This document shows positions 1 to 6,619 of a stretch of DNA of 8,261 nucleotides, one piece after another. A model generated the notes under the pieces. That model had not been told where the DNA came from, did not search any database, and worked only from the letters and a program-made list of their open reading frames with translations. This DNA comes from Bacillota bacterium (GTDB lineage: Bacteria; Bacillota; Limnochordia; JAAZLZ01). The translations under genes and the position numbers were made by a program. Each line of letters starts with the position of its first letter. The first letter of the stretch is position 1. The stretch spans positions 1-8,261 of the forward strand of contig JAAZLZ010000267.1 of assembly GCA_012799075.1 (NCBI GenBank). Reading direction: 5' to 3'.

Positions 1-1674
1 AAGCCGGGTCCGGATTTGGCCGACGAAGACGCCCTGGTGAAAGGCCGTCTGGAAGATGCCTTTTGCGATCTCCTCATGGAGCCTTGGGTACTGGAAGGGA
101 CCGAAGATATTGGCAAAATAGGTATGGACAAGGCCGCTGGAGGTTGTGGTTCCCTTGGACATGGCCGTTCCCCGGCGGAAGACGGCTAGGGCCTCCTCCT
201 CGGTATGAAACTCTTCGATGAGGGGGTGCTGGTCATCGACATCCTCGTAGTTGTTCGCGTAGAGGATGTAGTCCACCGGATACCCATGGAGCACCTCATC
301 CATGGTGGTGACCGGCATAACCGCCCGGGCGTTGATCTTATGGGGGCTCATGATGATGGCCCGGTCGATCTGATCAAAGGCATAGCCCTGCTGGAGATCA
401 TCAAGGCGGACGAAAGCGCCGATCTCCGTACCATACCCCCTGATGGAGCCGTTATCCACCTCCAACGAGCCCATATCATCCGCGATGATGCTAAGCTCCC
501 GGATGCGGTCATCGCCCAATACCCGCAGGGCTTCGATGCTTTCCGATTTGCCGGTGCCGGTATCCCCGATGATGACGACGGTGGTGGGATTGGCCCCGTT
601 CTTTAGGGTGAGCCTGAGCATCGCTCCGTGGAAAGGCATCCGGCCCAGCTTCTTCATCACCACGATATTGTGCAGGGTCAAGATCATTTTCTTCAAGTAG
701 CCAAAGTAACCAAATCTGCTTTCCCCAGGGACCGCCGCAACCAACAAGTCGTTGGCCTCATCTTCATGGAAGACCGTTGGCAGGTCGCCGAACTTGGCCA
801 AGGCCTCCGGGGGAACCCCGAAGGCGTAGACGGCATCGGGACCCCGCCTGATCTGCTCATCACTTGCCAGTTCAAAGAGGTTGGCCAGACAGCAGCCAAG
901 GCCCATGAACACCTTATGGAAGTAGACGAAGACCACCAGGGAGCCAACCTGGGCCGGGTAGCAGAACCAGTCCCCTGGAGTAAAGGTCAACCCTGCCAAG
1001 GGGTTTGCTTCAACTTTGACGAACTCGCCCGTCCGTTTGTTCATGGGTGGGTCGATGATCAAGGGCGGATCGATGAGGATCTGCCGGATAAAGGGGATAT
1101 CCTTCAGGTTTTGCAGTGATTCATTGCAAGGCCAATCCTTGGTGACCGCGATGAGTCCCAGCTGGGCCCCTGCGGCTACCTGGCGATAAATCCGGGGATG
1201 GTCCCCGGTGATGTTTTCACAAATGTCCCGGTAAGCTGCCCGAACCAAATGGGTGAGTTGTTCGATGCTGTCATTGAAGATCCGGTAGGGCTTGGCATCA
1301 AGGGCCCCTGCCGTCTCCGAATGGCACACGATAAATCGATCGAAGTGGCGCCAGTAGTCATAGAGCTCCTCCACAAACTGATGGAGCATCTTCGGATCCC
1401 CGGTAAAGGCATCCGATCCGGGCACCAAGGCCGCAGCCTCAGCTAAAGGCAGGCGGCCCAAGGCCTTAAGGAGGTCAATTAAGACATCTTCGCATCCCTC
1501 AGCGGCAACCAGATCATAAAGTGTGGTCTCCTTCCGACGGATGCGGCTGATGAACCTTAGCACCACCTCCCGGAAGGCTTGGCTTGCGAGGAGCTGTTCG
1601 GTATTGCCACAGACCTGGCCGGGTGTATAGATAATCACTTGTTTCGGCAGCCATGCAAGTCCAGTGATAGACAT
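1..1674 (-). CDS. Divergent PEP carboxykinase/HPr-kinase-fold protein, 3' end cut by window
   Basis: This minus-strand frame is open for 558 codons from ATG at 1674 to the left edge, so the C-terminus is missing. The C-terminal half follows the PEP carboxykinase order: GYLKK at 325-329 (catalytic-lysine region), His349 in MPFHG, P-loop GDTGTGKS at 370-377 with Lys376, metal-binding pair Asp399-Asp400, NAR at 448-450 (compare NTR in ATP-PEPCK), and a late FRRGTAMSKG segment at 499-508 resembling the FLSGYTAKVAG stretch of PEPCK. The P-loop followed by ADD also resembles HPr kinase, which shares this fold. I cannot find the PEPCK N-terminal TGRSPKD-type substrate motif; residues 1-315 match nothing I know. 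It may be a true but divergent PEPCK (oxaloacetate + ATP to PEP) or a kinase of another substrate. No signal peptide or membrane segment is evident, so it is probably cytosolic. A GC-rich ribosome site (GTAGGGGGG) precedes the ATG. The fold is confident; the substrate is not. Confidence 0.8.
   Translation of the reverse strand, partial: MSITGLAWLPKQVIIYTPGQVCGNTEQLLASQAFREVVLRFISRIRRKETTLYDLVAAEGCEDVLIDLLKALGRLPLAEAAALVPGSDAFTGDPKMLHQFVEELYDYWRHFDRFIVCHSETAGALDAKPYRIFNDSIEQLTHLVRAAYRDICENITGDHPRIYRQVAAGAQLGLIAVTKDWPCNESLQNLKDIPFIRQILIDPPLIIDPPMNKRTGEFVKVEANPLAGLTFTPGDWFCYPAQVGSLVVFVYFHKVFMGLGCCLANLFELASDEQIRRGPDAVYAFGVPPEALAKFGDLPTVFHEDEANDLLVAAVPGESRFGYFGYLKKMILTLHNIVVMKKLGRMPFHGAMLRLTLKNGANPTTVVIIGDTGTGKSESIEALRVLGDDRIRELSIIADDMGSLEVDNGSIRGYGTEIGAFVRLDDLQQGYAFDQIDRAIIMSPHKINARAVMPVTTMDEVLHGYPVDYILYANNYEDVDDQHPLIEEFHTEEEALAVFRRGTAMSKGTTTSSGLVHTYFANIFGPFQYPRLHEEIAKGIFQTAFHQGVFVGQIRTRL
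544..567 (-). other. P-loop (Walker A) of the PEPCK-like protein
   Basis: This encodes residues 370-377, GDTGTGKS, followed by Glu378. The GTGK core is shared with ATP-PEPCK (GLSGTGKTT), while the GD start and the SE ending match the HPr kinase style (GDSGxGKSE). The acidic pair Asp399-Asp400 lies 23 residues after the P-loop lysine, a spacing nearer to PEPCK and HPr kinase than to ordinary Walker A/B ATPases. Confidence 0.75.
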
Positions 1675-1710
1675 AACTTCCCCCCCTACCTACAAAAAGA
1701 CCACAGAACA

Positions 1711-1723
1711 TTTCCGTTGGAAA
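1711..1723 (-). other. Small hairpin in the leader of the PEPCK-like gene
   Basis: TTTCC and GGAAA arms (5 bp) flank a 3-base loop inside the predicted 5' untranslated region, about 37 bases before the ATG. There is no adjacent T-tract on the minus strand, so it is not a terminator. Its role is unknown and it could be chance. Confidence 0.3.
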
Positions 1724-1750
1724 CCGATCTGCGGCCTCGGATCAGCGGAT

Positions 1751-1779
1751 ATTATATCATGTCGTCGGGGGTGCCGCAA
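1751..1779 (-). promoter_or_regulatory. Sigma-A-type promoter of the PEPCK-like gene
   Basis: Read on the minus strand, TTGCGG (1779-1774) and a perfect TATAAT (1756-1751) are separated by exactly 17 bases. Transcription would start near 1744, giving a leader of about 70 bases before the ATG at 1674. The -10 box is consensus and the -35 box keeps TTG, so this is the best promoter candidate for this gene. Confidence 0.72.
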
Positions 1780-1823
1780 GGGACCTTTTCCCTAGGCAGG
1801 TAGAAGGGCTAGAGTTTCGTTCA

Positions 1824-1867
1824 CAGTATCCCGCAATACTGGAAAAGGCGGGAGTGTCCGGGATACT
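1824..1867. repeat. Nested inverted repeats upstream of the PEPCK-like gene promoter
   Basis: Two mutually exclusive pairings share the same left arm. CAGTAT at 1824-1829 pairs with ATACTG at 1836-1841 over a 6-base spacer. AGTATCCCG at 1825-1833 pairs perfectly with CGGGATACT at 1859-1867 over 25 bases. Together there are three copies of an AGTAT/ATACT half-site. They lie about 45-88 bases upstream of the -35 box, where an activator or other DNA-binding regulator would sit. The regulator is unknown. Confidence 0.45.
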
Positions 1868-2200
1868 ATCCAAGTGGTCGAACCTAGATTGACCCCGAAA
1901 CCCCACCCAATGACATTGTGCCAAAAGCCTAAACATCTGGAAACGAAATACGACGCCGATGTAGGGACTCCGTACAGATCGCAAGGGAGCCAATGCCCGG
2001 CCGAAATTCAGCTGTCGCCATCAGAAATGTCTTGCGGCACCATAGAATTAGGTACCACAAGGTTCACACCTCGAATGGCCAAAGACCCCCGCCCCGAGTC
2101 CTGTTCAACTCGTTTGTGGACCCTCCCATAGACCGATGACGGGGAGCTTCACGCTATTACCCCCAGTCGTGGAGCCTGTATTTCAACTATCGCAGACCAC
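1868..2200. other. Intergenic stretch with no recognisable gene
   Basis: This is the central part of the 634-base divergent region. Short open frames on both strands (for example 1874-2131 plus and 1757-1993 minus) have no ribosome site and give low-complexity translations rich in Pro, Ser, Arg and Cys that resemble no protein family. I see only short pairings, such as CTCCC/GGGAG around 2122-2145 without a T-tract, and no tRNA or riboswitch consensus. It may be plain regulatory spacer or decayed sequence. Confidence 0.5.
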
Positions 2201-2203
2201 GCA

Positions 2204-2232
2204 TTGATTTTCCGTGAAAATAAAGGTACAAT
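2204..2232 (+). promoter_or_regulatory. Sigma-A-type promoter of the marR-exporter operon
   Basis: TTGATT (2204-2209) and TACAAT (2227-2232) are separated by exactly 17 bases, each one or two changes from consensus. The predicted start point is near 2239, immediately before the palindromic operator and about 70 bases before the GTG start of the regulator gene. No other promoter is evident before the two ABC genes, which probably share this one. Confidence 0.72.
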
Positions 2233-2240
2233 ACATGGCG

Positions 2241-2274
2241 TAGATAGTTAGCATGCTATCTATTAGCATGGCAA
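2241..2274. promoter_or_regulatory. Putative MarR/SlyA-type operator, two tandem boxes
   Basis: TAGATAG (2241-2247) and CTATCTA (2256-2262) form a 7-bp inverted repeat around TTAGCATG, and the core TAGCATGCTA (2249-2258) is a perfect 10-bp palindrome. Box 1, TTAGCATGCTAT (2248-2259), matches 10 of 12 positions of the known SlyA site TTAGCAAGCTAA. Box 2, TTAGCATGGCAA (2263-2274), matches 9 of 12 and starts 15 bases later. The boxes cover the predicted transcription start and early leader, so binding of the adjacent MarR protein would block transcription (inference). Confidence 0.65.
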
Positions 2275-2295
2275 CGATTACCGGTCCCGGTATCC

Positions 2296-2301
2296 AGGAG
2301 G
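2296..2301 (+). promoter_or_regulatory. Ribosome binding site fixing the GTG start of the MarR gene
   Basis: A perfect AGGAGG lies 7 bases before GTG at 2309. This optimal spacing supports GTG as the start, with no better ATG in frame nearby. Confidence 0.8.
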
Positions 2302-2308
2302 TCCGACA

Positions 2309-2833
2309 GTGGATTTCGATAAATGCGATGACCGCGTCTTCATAGAACTTGACGGGGTTGACCCCCCATCATTGCGGGTATTTCACACTTTCTTTAGGGC
2401 GATGCGCTTGCACCGTCAACTCATGTTCAAGCTAATGTCCGAAAAAGAAGCATATCCTGGGCAGGCTGCGTGTCTATTGATTGTGAGTAGTCATCATGGC
2501 ATTACCCAGCGGGAGCTGGCAAGGAAGCTCCATGTAGCGCCACCGACCGTCTCCATCATGCTGCAGAAGATGGAGGCCGCCGGCATCATTGCCCGAAAGA
2601 CAGATGCAGATGATCAGAGGCTGATTCGCATCTATCTGACCGATGCAGGCCGGGTGCTGCACGATGAGATGAAGGATGTGCTGGTCCGGTTTGTGGGCAC
2701 TACCTTCGGCAAAATGCCGCCCGATGAGCGGGAGGAGCTTGATCGACTGCTGACAAGGCTGTGCTCCAACATGGCGGAGGAGCTTGCTGCGTCAAAAGGA
2801 GCTGTCCATGACAAAACTGTTGGAACGTCTTAA
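2309..2833 (+). CDS. MarR-family transcriptional regulator
   Basis: This is a 174-residue winged helix-turn-helix repressor of the MarR/SlyA family, normally a dimer that binds palindromic DNA and releases it on binding phenolic or cationic ligands. Residues 54-70 lead into the helix-turn-helix (about 64-91: GITQRELARKL, then recognition helix VAPPTVSIMLQKME). The wing at 97-110 carries the family's Asp-x-Arg element (DADDQRLIRI). Helices at about 22-48 and 117-160 would form the dimer interface. The length is slightly above the usual 140-160 because of an N-terminal extension of about 20 residues. It is the first gene of the operon and its last 26 bases overlap the first ABC gene. A SlyA-like palindrome lies between its promoter and start, so it probably represses itself and the exporter (inference). 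The inducing ligand is unknown. Confidence 0.93.
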   Translation: MDFDKCDDRVFIELDGVDPPSLRVFHTFFRAMRLHRQLMFKLMSEKEAYPGQAACLLIVSSHHGITQRELARKLHVAPPTVSIMLQKMEAAGIIARKTDADDQRLIRIYLTDAGRVLHDEMKDVLVRFVGTTFGKMPPDEREELDRLLTRLCSNMAEELAASKGAVHDKTVGTS

Positions 2834-4532
2834 GCCATACCGGAAGCAGATCATACTTGTTATCATCTTGCTGTTGGTTCAGGCTGTGGCCAATTTGTAT
2901 CTGCCAAATCTTAATGCCGACATCATCAACAACGGCATCGCCAAGGGCGATCCTGAGTACATCCTGCGAACCGGTGGCTTCATGGTGCTGGTGACCTTAT
3001 TGCTGGCGGTATGCTCCATCATCGCGGTATACTGGGGCTCAAAGACAGCCATGTCCTTTGGCCGGGATTTGCGCAGTGAACTCTTTCGCAAAGTACAGAG
3101 CTTTTCCCAAACCGAAGTAGATCGATTTGGCGCCCCTTCCCTGATCACTCGCACAACCAATGATGTGCAGCAAGTGCAGATGGCAGTTGTAATGGGGCTG
3201 AATGTAATGATTTTTGCCCCTGTCATGTGCCTAGGGGGGATCATTATGGCCCTGCGTCAAGACGTGCCCCTTTCCATGTCCATTATCGTTATCGTACCGG
3301 TGATGGGCATCATCCTGGCGATGATCATGCAAAGGGCGCTGCCCCTGTTTAAAAGAATGCAGGCAAAGATCGACAGATTGAACCAGGTGGTGCGGGAGAA
3401 GCTGAGTGGAGTCCGTGTCATCCGCGCTTTTGTGAAAACAGATTACGAGCAAAGGCGCTTTGATGAAGCGAATTTGGACCTAACCTCCACCGCCTTGCGG
3501 ATCAATCGGCTCTTTGCCATGACCATGCCCCTGTTAATGCTCATCGTCAACCTGGCCATGGTGACGATCACATGGTTCGGCGCCCATCGAATCGACAGCG
3601 GCGCAATGCCCATCGGCAACCTCACCGCATTTCTTGCCTACATCATGCAGATTCTCATGTCAGTGATGATGTCGGCTATGATGTTTGTGATGATACCCAG
3701 GGCCAGCGCCTCGGGTGAACGTATTCAGGAAGTCCTGGCGGTAGAGCCGACGATAGCCGATCCTAAAGAACCAAAAACCTGCGACATTCGGGCGGGCATT
3801 GAGTTTCAAGGGGTCGAATTCACCTATCCAGGCGCAGAAGCCCCCGTACTTCGAGACATCTCCTTCTCTTCATATCCCGGGGAGGTTACAGCCATCATCG
3901 GCAGCACCGGATGTGGAAAGTCAACCCTGGTCCATCTTATCCCGCGTTTTTATGACCCCACCGACGGCAAAGTGTTGGTGGGCGGAGTCGATATCAGGGA
4001 ATTAACCGAGAAAGACCTGCGAGATAGAATCGGTTTCGTCCCCCAGAAGCCCTTTCTGTTTAGCGGGACCATAGCCAGCAACCTGCGCTGGGGCAATCAA
4101 GATGCCACCGACGAAGAGCTTTGGCAAGCCCTGAGGATCGCCCATGCCGCCGATTTCGTTGCGGAAACGCCAGGTGGGCTGGAAGCTCCAGTTGCCCAGG
4201 GCGGAACCAATCTGTCCGGCGGCCAGAAGCAGCGCCTCTCCATCGCGAGGGCATTGGTAAAAAGGCCCGGGATATATGTCTTCGATGACAGTTTTTCCGC
4301 GTTGGATTTCAAGACCGATGCCGCGCTTCGGGCCAGCCTCATGGAGGCAGTAGGTGATGCCATGGTGCTCATTGTTGCCCAACGGGTCAGCACCATCATC
4401 CACGCCGATCGAATTATCGTCCTTGATCAAGGCCGGATCGTCGGCATGGGAAAACATGAAGAACTGATGGAATGCTGTGGTGTATATCGAGAGATTGTGT
4501 CTTCACAGCTCCGGGAGGATGAAGTCGCATGA
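2808..4532 (+). CDS. Heterodimeric ABC exporter subunit A (degenerate-site half)
   Basis: This is a 574-residue half-transporter with an N-terminal membrane domain of six helices (about 15-33, 57-76, 128-149, 155-176, 236-258, 270-296) and an ATPase domain from about 331. Visible motifs are Walker A GSTGCGKST (365-373, Lys371), Q-loop Gln413, signature LSGGQ (469-473), and Walker B ending Asp493 followed by Asp494 where the catalytic Glu is normally found. The switch position is Gln525 (VAQR) instead of His. These two changes are typical of the subunit forming the non-hydrolytic site in TM287/288, LmrCD and BmrCD-type drug exporters, and the length matches TM287. I chose ATG 2808 because AAAGGAG (2795-2801) sits 6 bases upstream; an in-frame TTG at 2784 lacks such a site. 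It overlaps the marR gene by 26 bases and subunit B by 4, so translation is probably coupled. The substrate is unknown; multidrug export is the usual role. Confidence 0.93.
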   Translation: MTKLLERLKPYRKQIILVIILLLVQAVANLYLPNLNADIINNGIAKGDPEYILRTGGFMVLVTLLLAVCSIIAVYWGSKTAMSFGRDLRSELFRKVQSFSQTEVDRFGAPSLITRTTNDVQQVQMAVVMGLNVMIFAPVMCLGGIIMALRQDVPLSMSIIVIVPVMGIILAMIMQRALPLFKRMQAKIDRLNQVVREKLSGVRVIRAFVKTDYEQRRFDEANLDLTSTALRINRLFAMTMPLLMLIVNLAMVTITWFGAHRIDSGAMPIGNLTAFLAYIMQILMSVMMSAMMFVMIPRASASGERIQEVLAVEPTIADPKEPKTCDIRAGIEFQGVEFTYPGAEAPVLRDISFSSYPGEVTAIIGSTGCGKSTLVHLIPRFYDPTDGKVLVGGVDIRELTEKDLRDRIGFVPQKPFLFSGTIASNLRWGNQDATDEELWQALRIAHAADFVAETPGGLEAPVAQGGTNLSGGQKQRLSIARALVKRPGIYVFDDSFSALDFKTDAALRASLMEAVGDAMVLIVAQRVSTIIHADRIIVLDQGRIVGMGKHEELMECCGVYREIVSSQLREDEVA

Positions 4533-6514
4533 GTCGGGAAAAAACGCCGAGACGACCCCGCGGCCATGGTCCCCGGGCGGCTATGATGCCCGCCGAGAAG
4601 GCTAAGGATTTCAAAGGTTCACTTGCAAGACTGGCGGGGCATCTAAAACCATATCAGCGACAACTAGCACTAGTTGTGGTGCTAGCCGTCATCAGTGTGG
4701 TTCTTGGCATGGCAGGGCCCAGGATCCTTGGCCAGGCCACCAATATTCTCTTCGAAGGGGTCATGGGCAAGCAGTTTCCTTTGGGGCTGACCAAGGAGCA
4801 AGCTATCGACATGCTCAGGGCGAACGGCAACCATCAAATGGCTGAGATGCTAATGGGGATGGATTTGGTGCCCGGGGCTGGCATTGATTTCACCGCCATT
4901 AGACGGGTATTGCTGATGCTAACGGCAATCTACCTCCTCAGTGCGTTTTGCAGCTGGCTGCAGCACCATGTCATGGCGGGGGTCTCCCAGAGCATGGTCC
5001 ATGGGTTGCGCAAAGAGGTGGACGAAAAGCTTTCCAGGCTGCCTTTAAAGTATTATGACGACAACACCCGGGGTGAGATTCTAAGTCGCGTGACGAACGA
5101 TATCGACAACATCGCCGGCACCCTTCGTCAGAGTCTAATGCAGCTGATCACGGCCCTTTTCACATTGATCGGCGTCTTGATCATGATGTTTTCCATCAGC
5201 CCGCTGTTGGCCGCCATCGCACTGGTGACTTTGCCACTAGGCGCCATGGTCACTGTATTTATTGCTAAACGTTCGCAAAAACAGTTCGCCATCCAGTGGG
5301 ACAGCACCGGGGCCCTAAGCAGCCATATTGAAGAAATGTACACCGGCCATAACATCGTCAAAGTATTTAACCGCCAACAAGAAGCAATCCGAGCCTTTGA
5401 TGAAGAGAACGAACGCCTTTTTGACGCAAGTTTTAGGGCCCAGTTCATATCGGCTACCATTCGGCCGGCGATGCAGCTCATCAATAATTTGAACTATGTC
5501 ATCATCTGCGTCATCGGTGGCATTAGAGTGGCCAGCGGCACCCTTCGGCTGGGAGATGTGCAGGCCTTTATCCAGTACTCCAGGCATTTCACCCAGCCCA
5601 TCGTCCAGACAGCCAGCATCATGAATGTCCTCCAGTCCACGGCAGCCTCGGCCGAACGAGTATTTGAGCTTCTCGATGAGCAAGAAGAGGTTCCCGACAT
5701 CGAACGCCCGGTCGTTCTTGGCAGTGTTAAGGGCCATGTTGCCTTCAATAACGTGTCCTTTAGGTATCTGCCGGAAGCACCCCTGATCAAAGGGATGAAT
5801 CTAGAGGTGAAGCCGGGGCAGACGGCGGCGATTGTCGGTCCCACCGGGGCAGGCAAGACGACGGTAGTTAATCTGTTGATGCGATTCTATGAAATAGACG
5901 AAGGCAGCATCACGATCGATGGTGTGGACATTCGGAATCTAACCCGCGACAATTTGCGAAAGCTGTTTGGCATGGTGCTTCAGGACACCTGGCTCTTTAG
6001 CGGCAGCATCCGGGACAACATCGCCTACGGCCGAGAAGATGCAAGTGAAGCTGAGATACTGGCTGCTGCTCGGGCGGCCCACGTGGATCACTTTGTGCGG
6101 ACGTTGCCCGATGGGTATGATACCCAACTAGACAACGAAGCAGCTAACATATCCCAGGGCCAAAGGCAGCTGCTCACCATCGCCCGGGCCTTTCTCGCGA
6201 ATCCTCCGATCCTGATCCTCGATGAGGCGACCAGCTCCGTTGATACCCGCACCGAGGTGTTGATCCAAGCGGCCATGGCCAAGTTGATGCAGGACCGCAC
6301 CACGTTCATCATTGCCCACCGGCTGTCGACAATCCGCAATGCCGATACGATCCTGGTGATGGACAAGGGGCGCATTGTCGAACAGGGGAGCCATGATAGA
6401 CTCATGGGTAAACGCGGGTTTTATTATGACCTTTATCGAAGTCAATTTGCGGGGCCGGGTAATATGATGATTGCCGGCAGCTGGCCGTCAAGCAACCCCG
6501 ATCATGGTGCATGA
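4529..6514 (+). CDS. Heterodimeric ABC exporter subunit B (catalytic-residue half)
   Basis: This 661-residue partner of subunit A has six membrane helices (about 45-63, 126-147, 203-222, 223-245, 316-336, 340-365) and an ATPase domain from about 401. Motifs are Walker A GPTGAGKTT (437-445, Lys443), Q-loop Gln485, Walker B Asp565 with catalytic Glu566, and switch His597 (AHR). Its signature reads ISQGQ (541-545) instead of LSGGQ. In the dimer, A's Walker motifs plus B's altered signature would make the degenerate site; B's Walker motifs plus A's canonical signature would make the hydrolytic site. It is longer than A because of a basic N-terminal tail of about 30 residues and an acidic/polar loop of about 50 residues between helices 1 and 2 (about 74-122), expected outside the cell. 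A similar loop occurs in related Bacillota exporter subunits. The ATGA overlap at 4529-4532 and GGGAGG (4513-4518) support the start. Confidence 0.93.
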   Translation: MSREKTPRRPRGHGPRAAMMPAEKAKDFKGSLARLAGHLKPYQRQLALVVVLAVISVVLGMAGPRILGQATNILFEGVMGKQFPLGLTKEQAIDMLRANGNHQMAEMLMGMDLVPGAGIDFTAIRRVLLMLTAIYLLSAFCSWLQHHVMAGVSQSMVHGLRKEVDEKLSRLPLKYYDDNTRGEILSRVTNDIDNIAGTLRQSLMQLITALFTLIGVLIMMFSISPLLAAIALVTLPLGAMVTVFIAKRSQKQFAIQWDSTGALSSHIEEMYTGHNIVKVFNRQQEAIRAFDEENERLFDASFRAQFISATIRPAMQLINNLNYVIICVIGGIRVASGTLRLGDVQAFIQYSRHFTQPIVQTASIMNVLQSTAASAERVFELLDEQEEVPDIERPVVLGSVKGHVAFNNVSFRYLPEAPLIKGMNLEVKPGQTAAIVGPTGAGKTTVVNLLMRFYEIDEGSITIDGVDIRNLTRDNLRKLFGMVLQDTWLFSGSIRDNIAYGREDASEAEILAAARAAHVDHFVRTLPDGYDTQLDNEAANISQGQRQLLTIARAFLANPPILILDEATSSVDTRTEVLIQAAMAKLMQDRTTFIIAHRLSTIRNADTILVMDKGRIVEQGSHDRLMGKRGFYYDLYRSQFAGPGNMMIAGSWPSSNPDHGA

Positions 6515-6585
6515 AGAAAGGGGAGCATGATTCCCGGGTCCCTAATAAAGAGGGTTTGGGAAGAATAGTGGCGAAATGTGCTTTG

Positions 6586-6613
6586 TCCTCCCCTAATAAG
6601 TCAGCGAGGAGGG
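6586..6613 (+). promoter_or_regulatory. Ribosome site of the aminotransferase gene, possibly sequestered by a hairpin
   Basis: AGGAGGG (6607-6613) lies 6 bases before ATG 6620 and selects that start over an upstream in-frame GTG at 6578. The bases TCCTCC at 6586-6591 can pair with GGAGGG at 6608-6613 (five Watson-Crick pairs and one G-U), closing a 16-base loop and covering the ribosome site. Pyrimidine runs can pair with purine ribosome sites by chance, so regulation is only a possibility. Confidence 0.35.
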
Positions 6614-6619
6614 AATGGG

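Noticed and set aside
205..1119. Plus-strand open frames at 205-606, 443-700 and 628-1119
   Set aside because: They lie antisense to the 558-codon minus-strand gene, which has conserved PEPCK-like motifs; they lack good ribosome sites and their translations resemble no family.
1757..2131. Overlapping short open frames in the intergenic region (1874-2131 plus, 1757-1993 minus, 1579-1803 plus)
   Set aside because: No ribosome site, unnatural composition and no family motifs. The minus frame would start upstream of, and run across, the predicted promoter region.
2784..2807. TTG start at 2784 for ABC subunit A
   Set aside because: It has no ribosome site, whereas ATG 2808 has AAAGGAG at 6 bases and gives the normal N-terminus for the family.
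6533..6560. Rho-independent terminator after the exporter operon (CCCT/AGGG stem with outer CCC/GGG)
   Set aside because: The inner stem is only 4 bp with a 7-base loop, the outer part is broken by an internal loop, and no T-tract follows.
6578..6619. GTG start at 6578 for the aminotransferase
   Set aside because: The added 14 residues are translated from the pyrimidine-rich leader and the AGGAGGG ribosome site itself; ATG 6620 is ideally spaced from that site.
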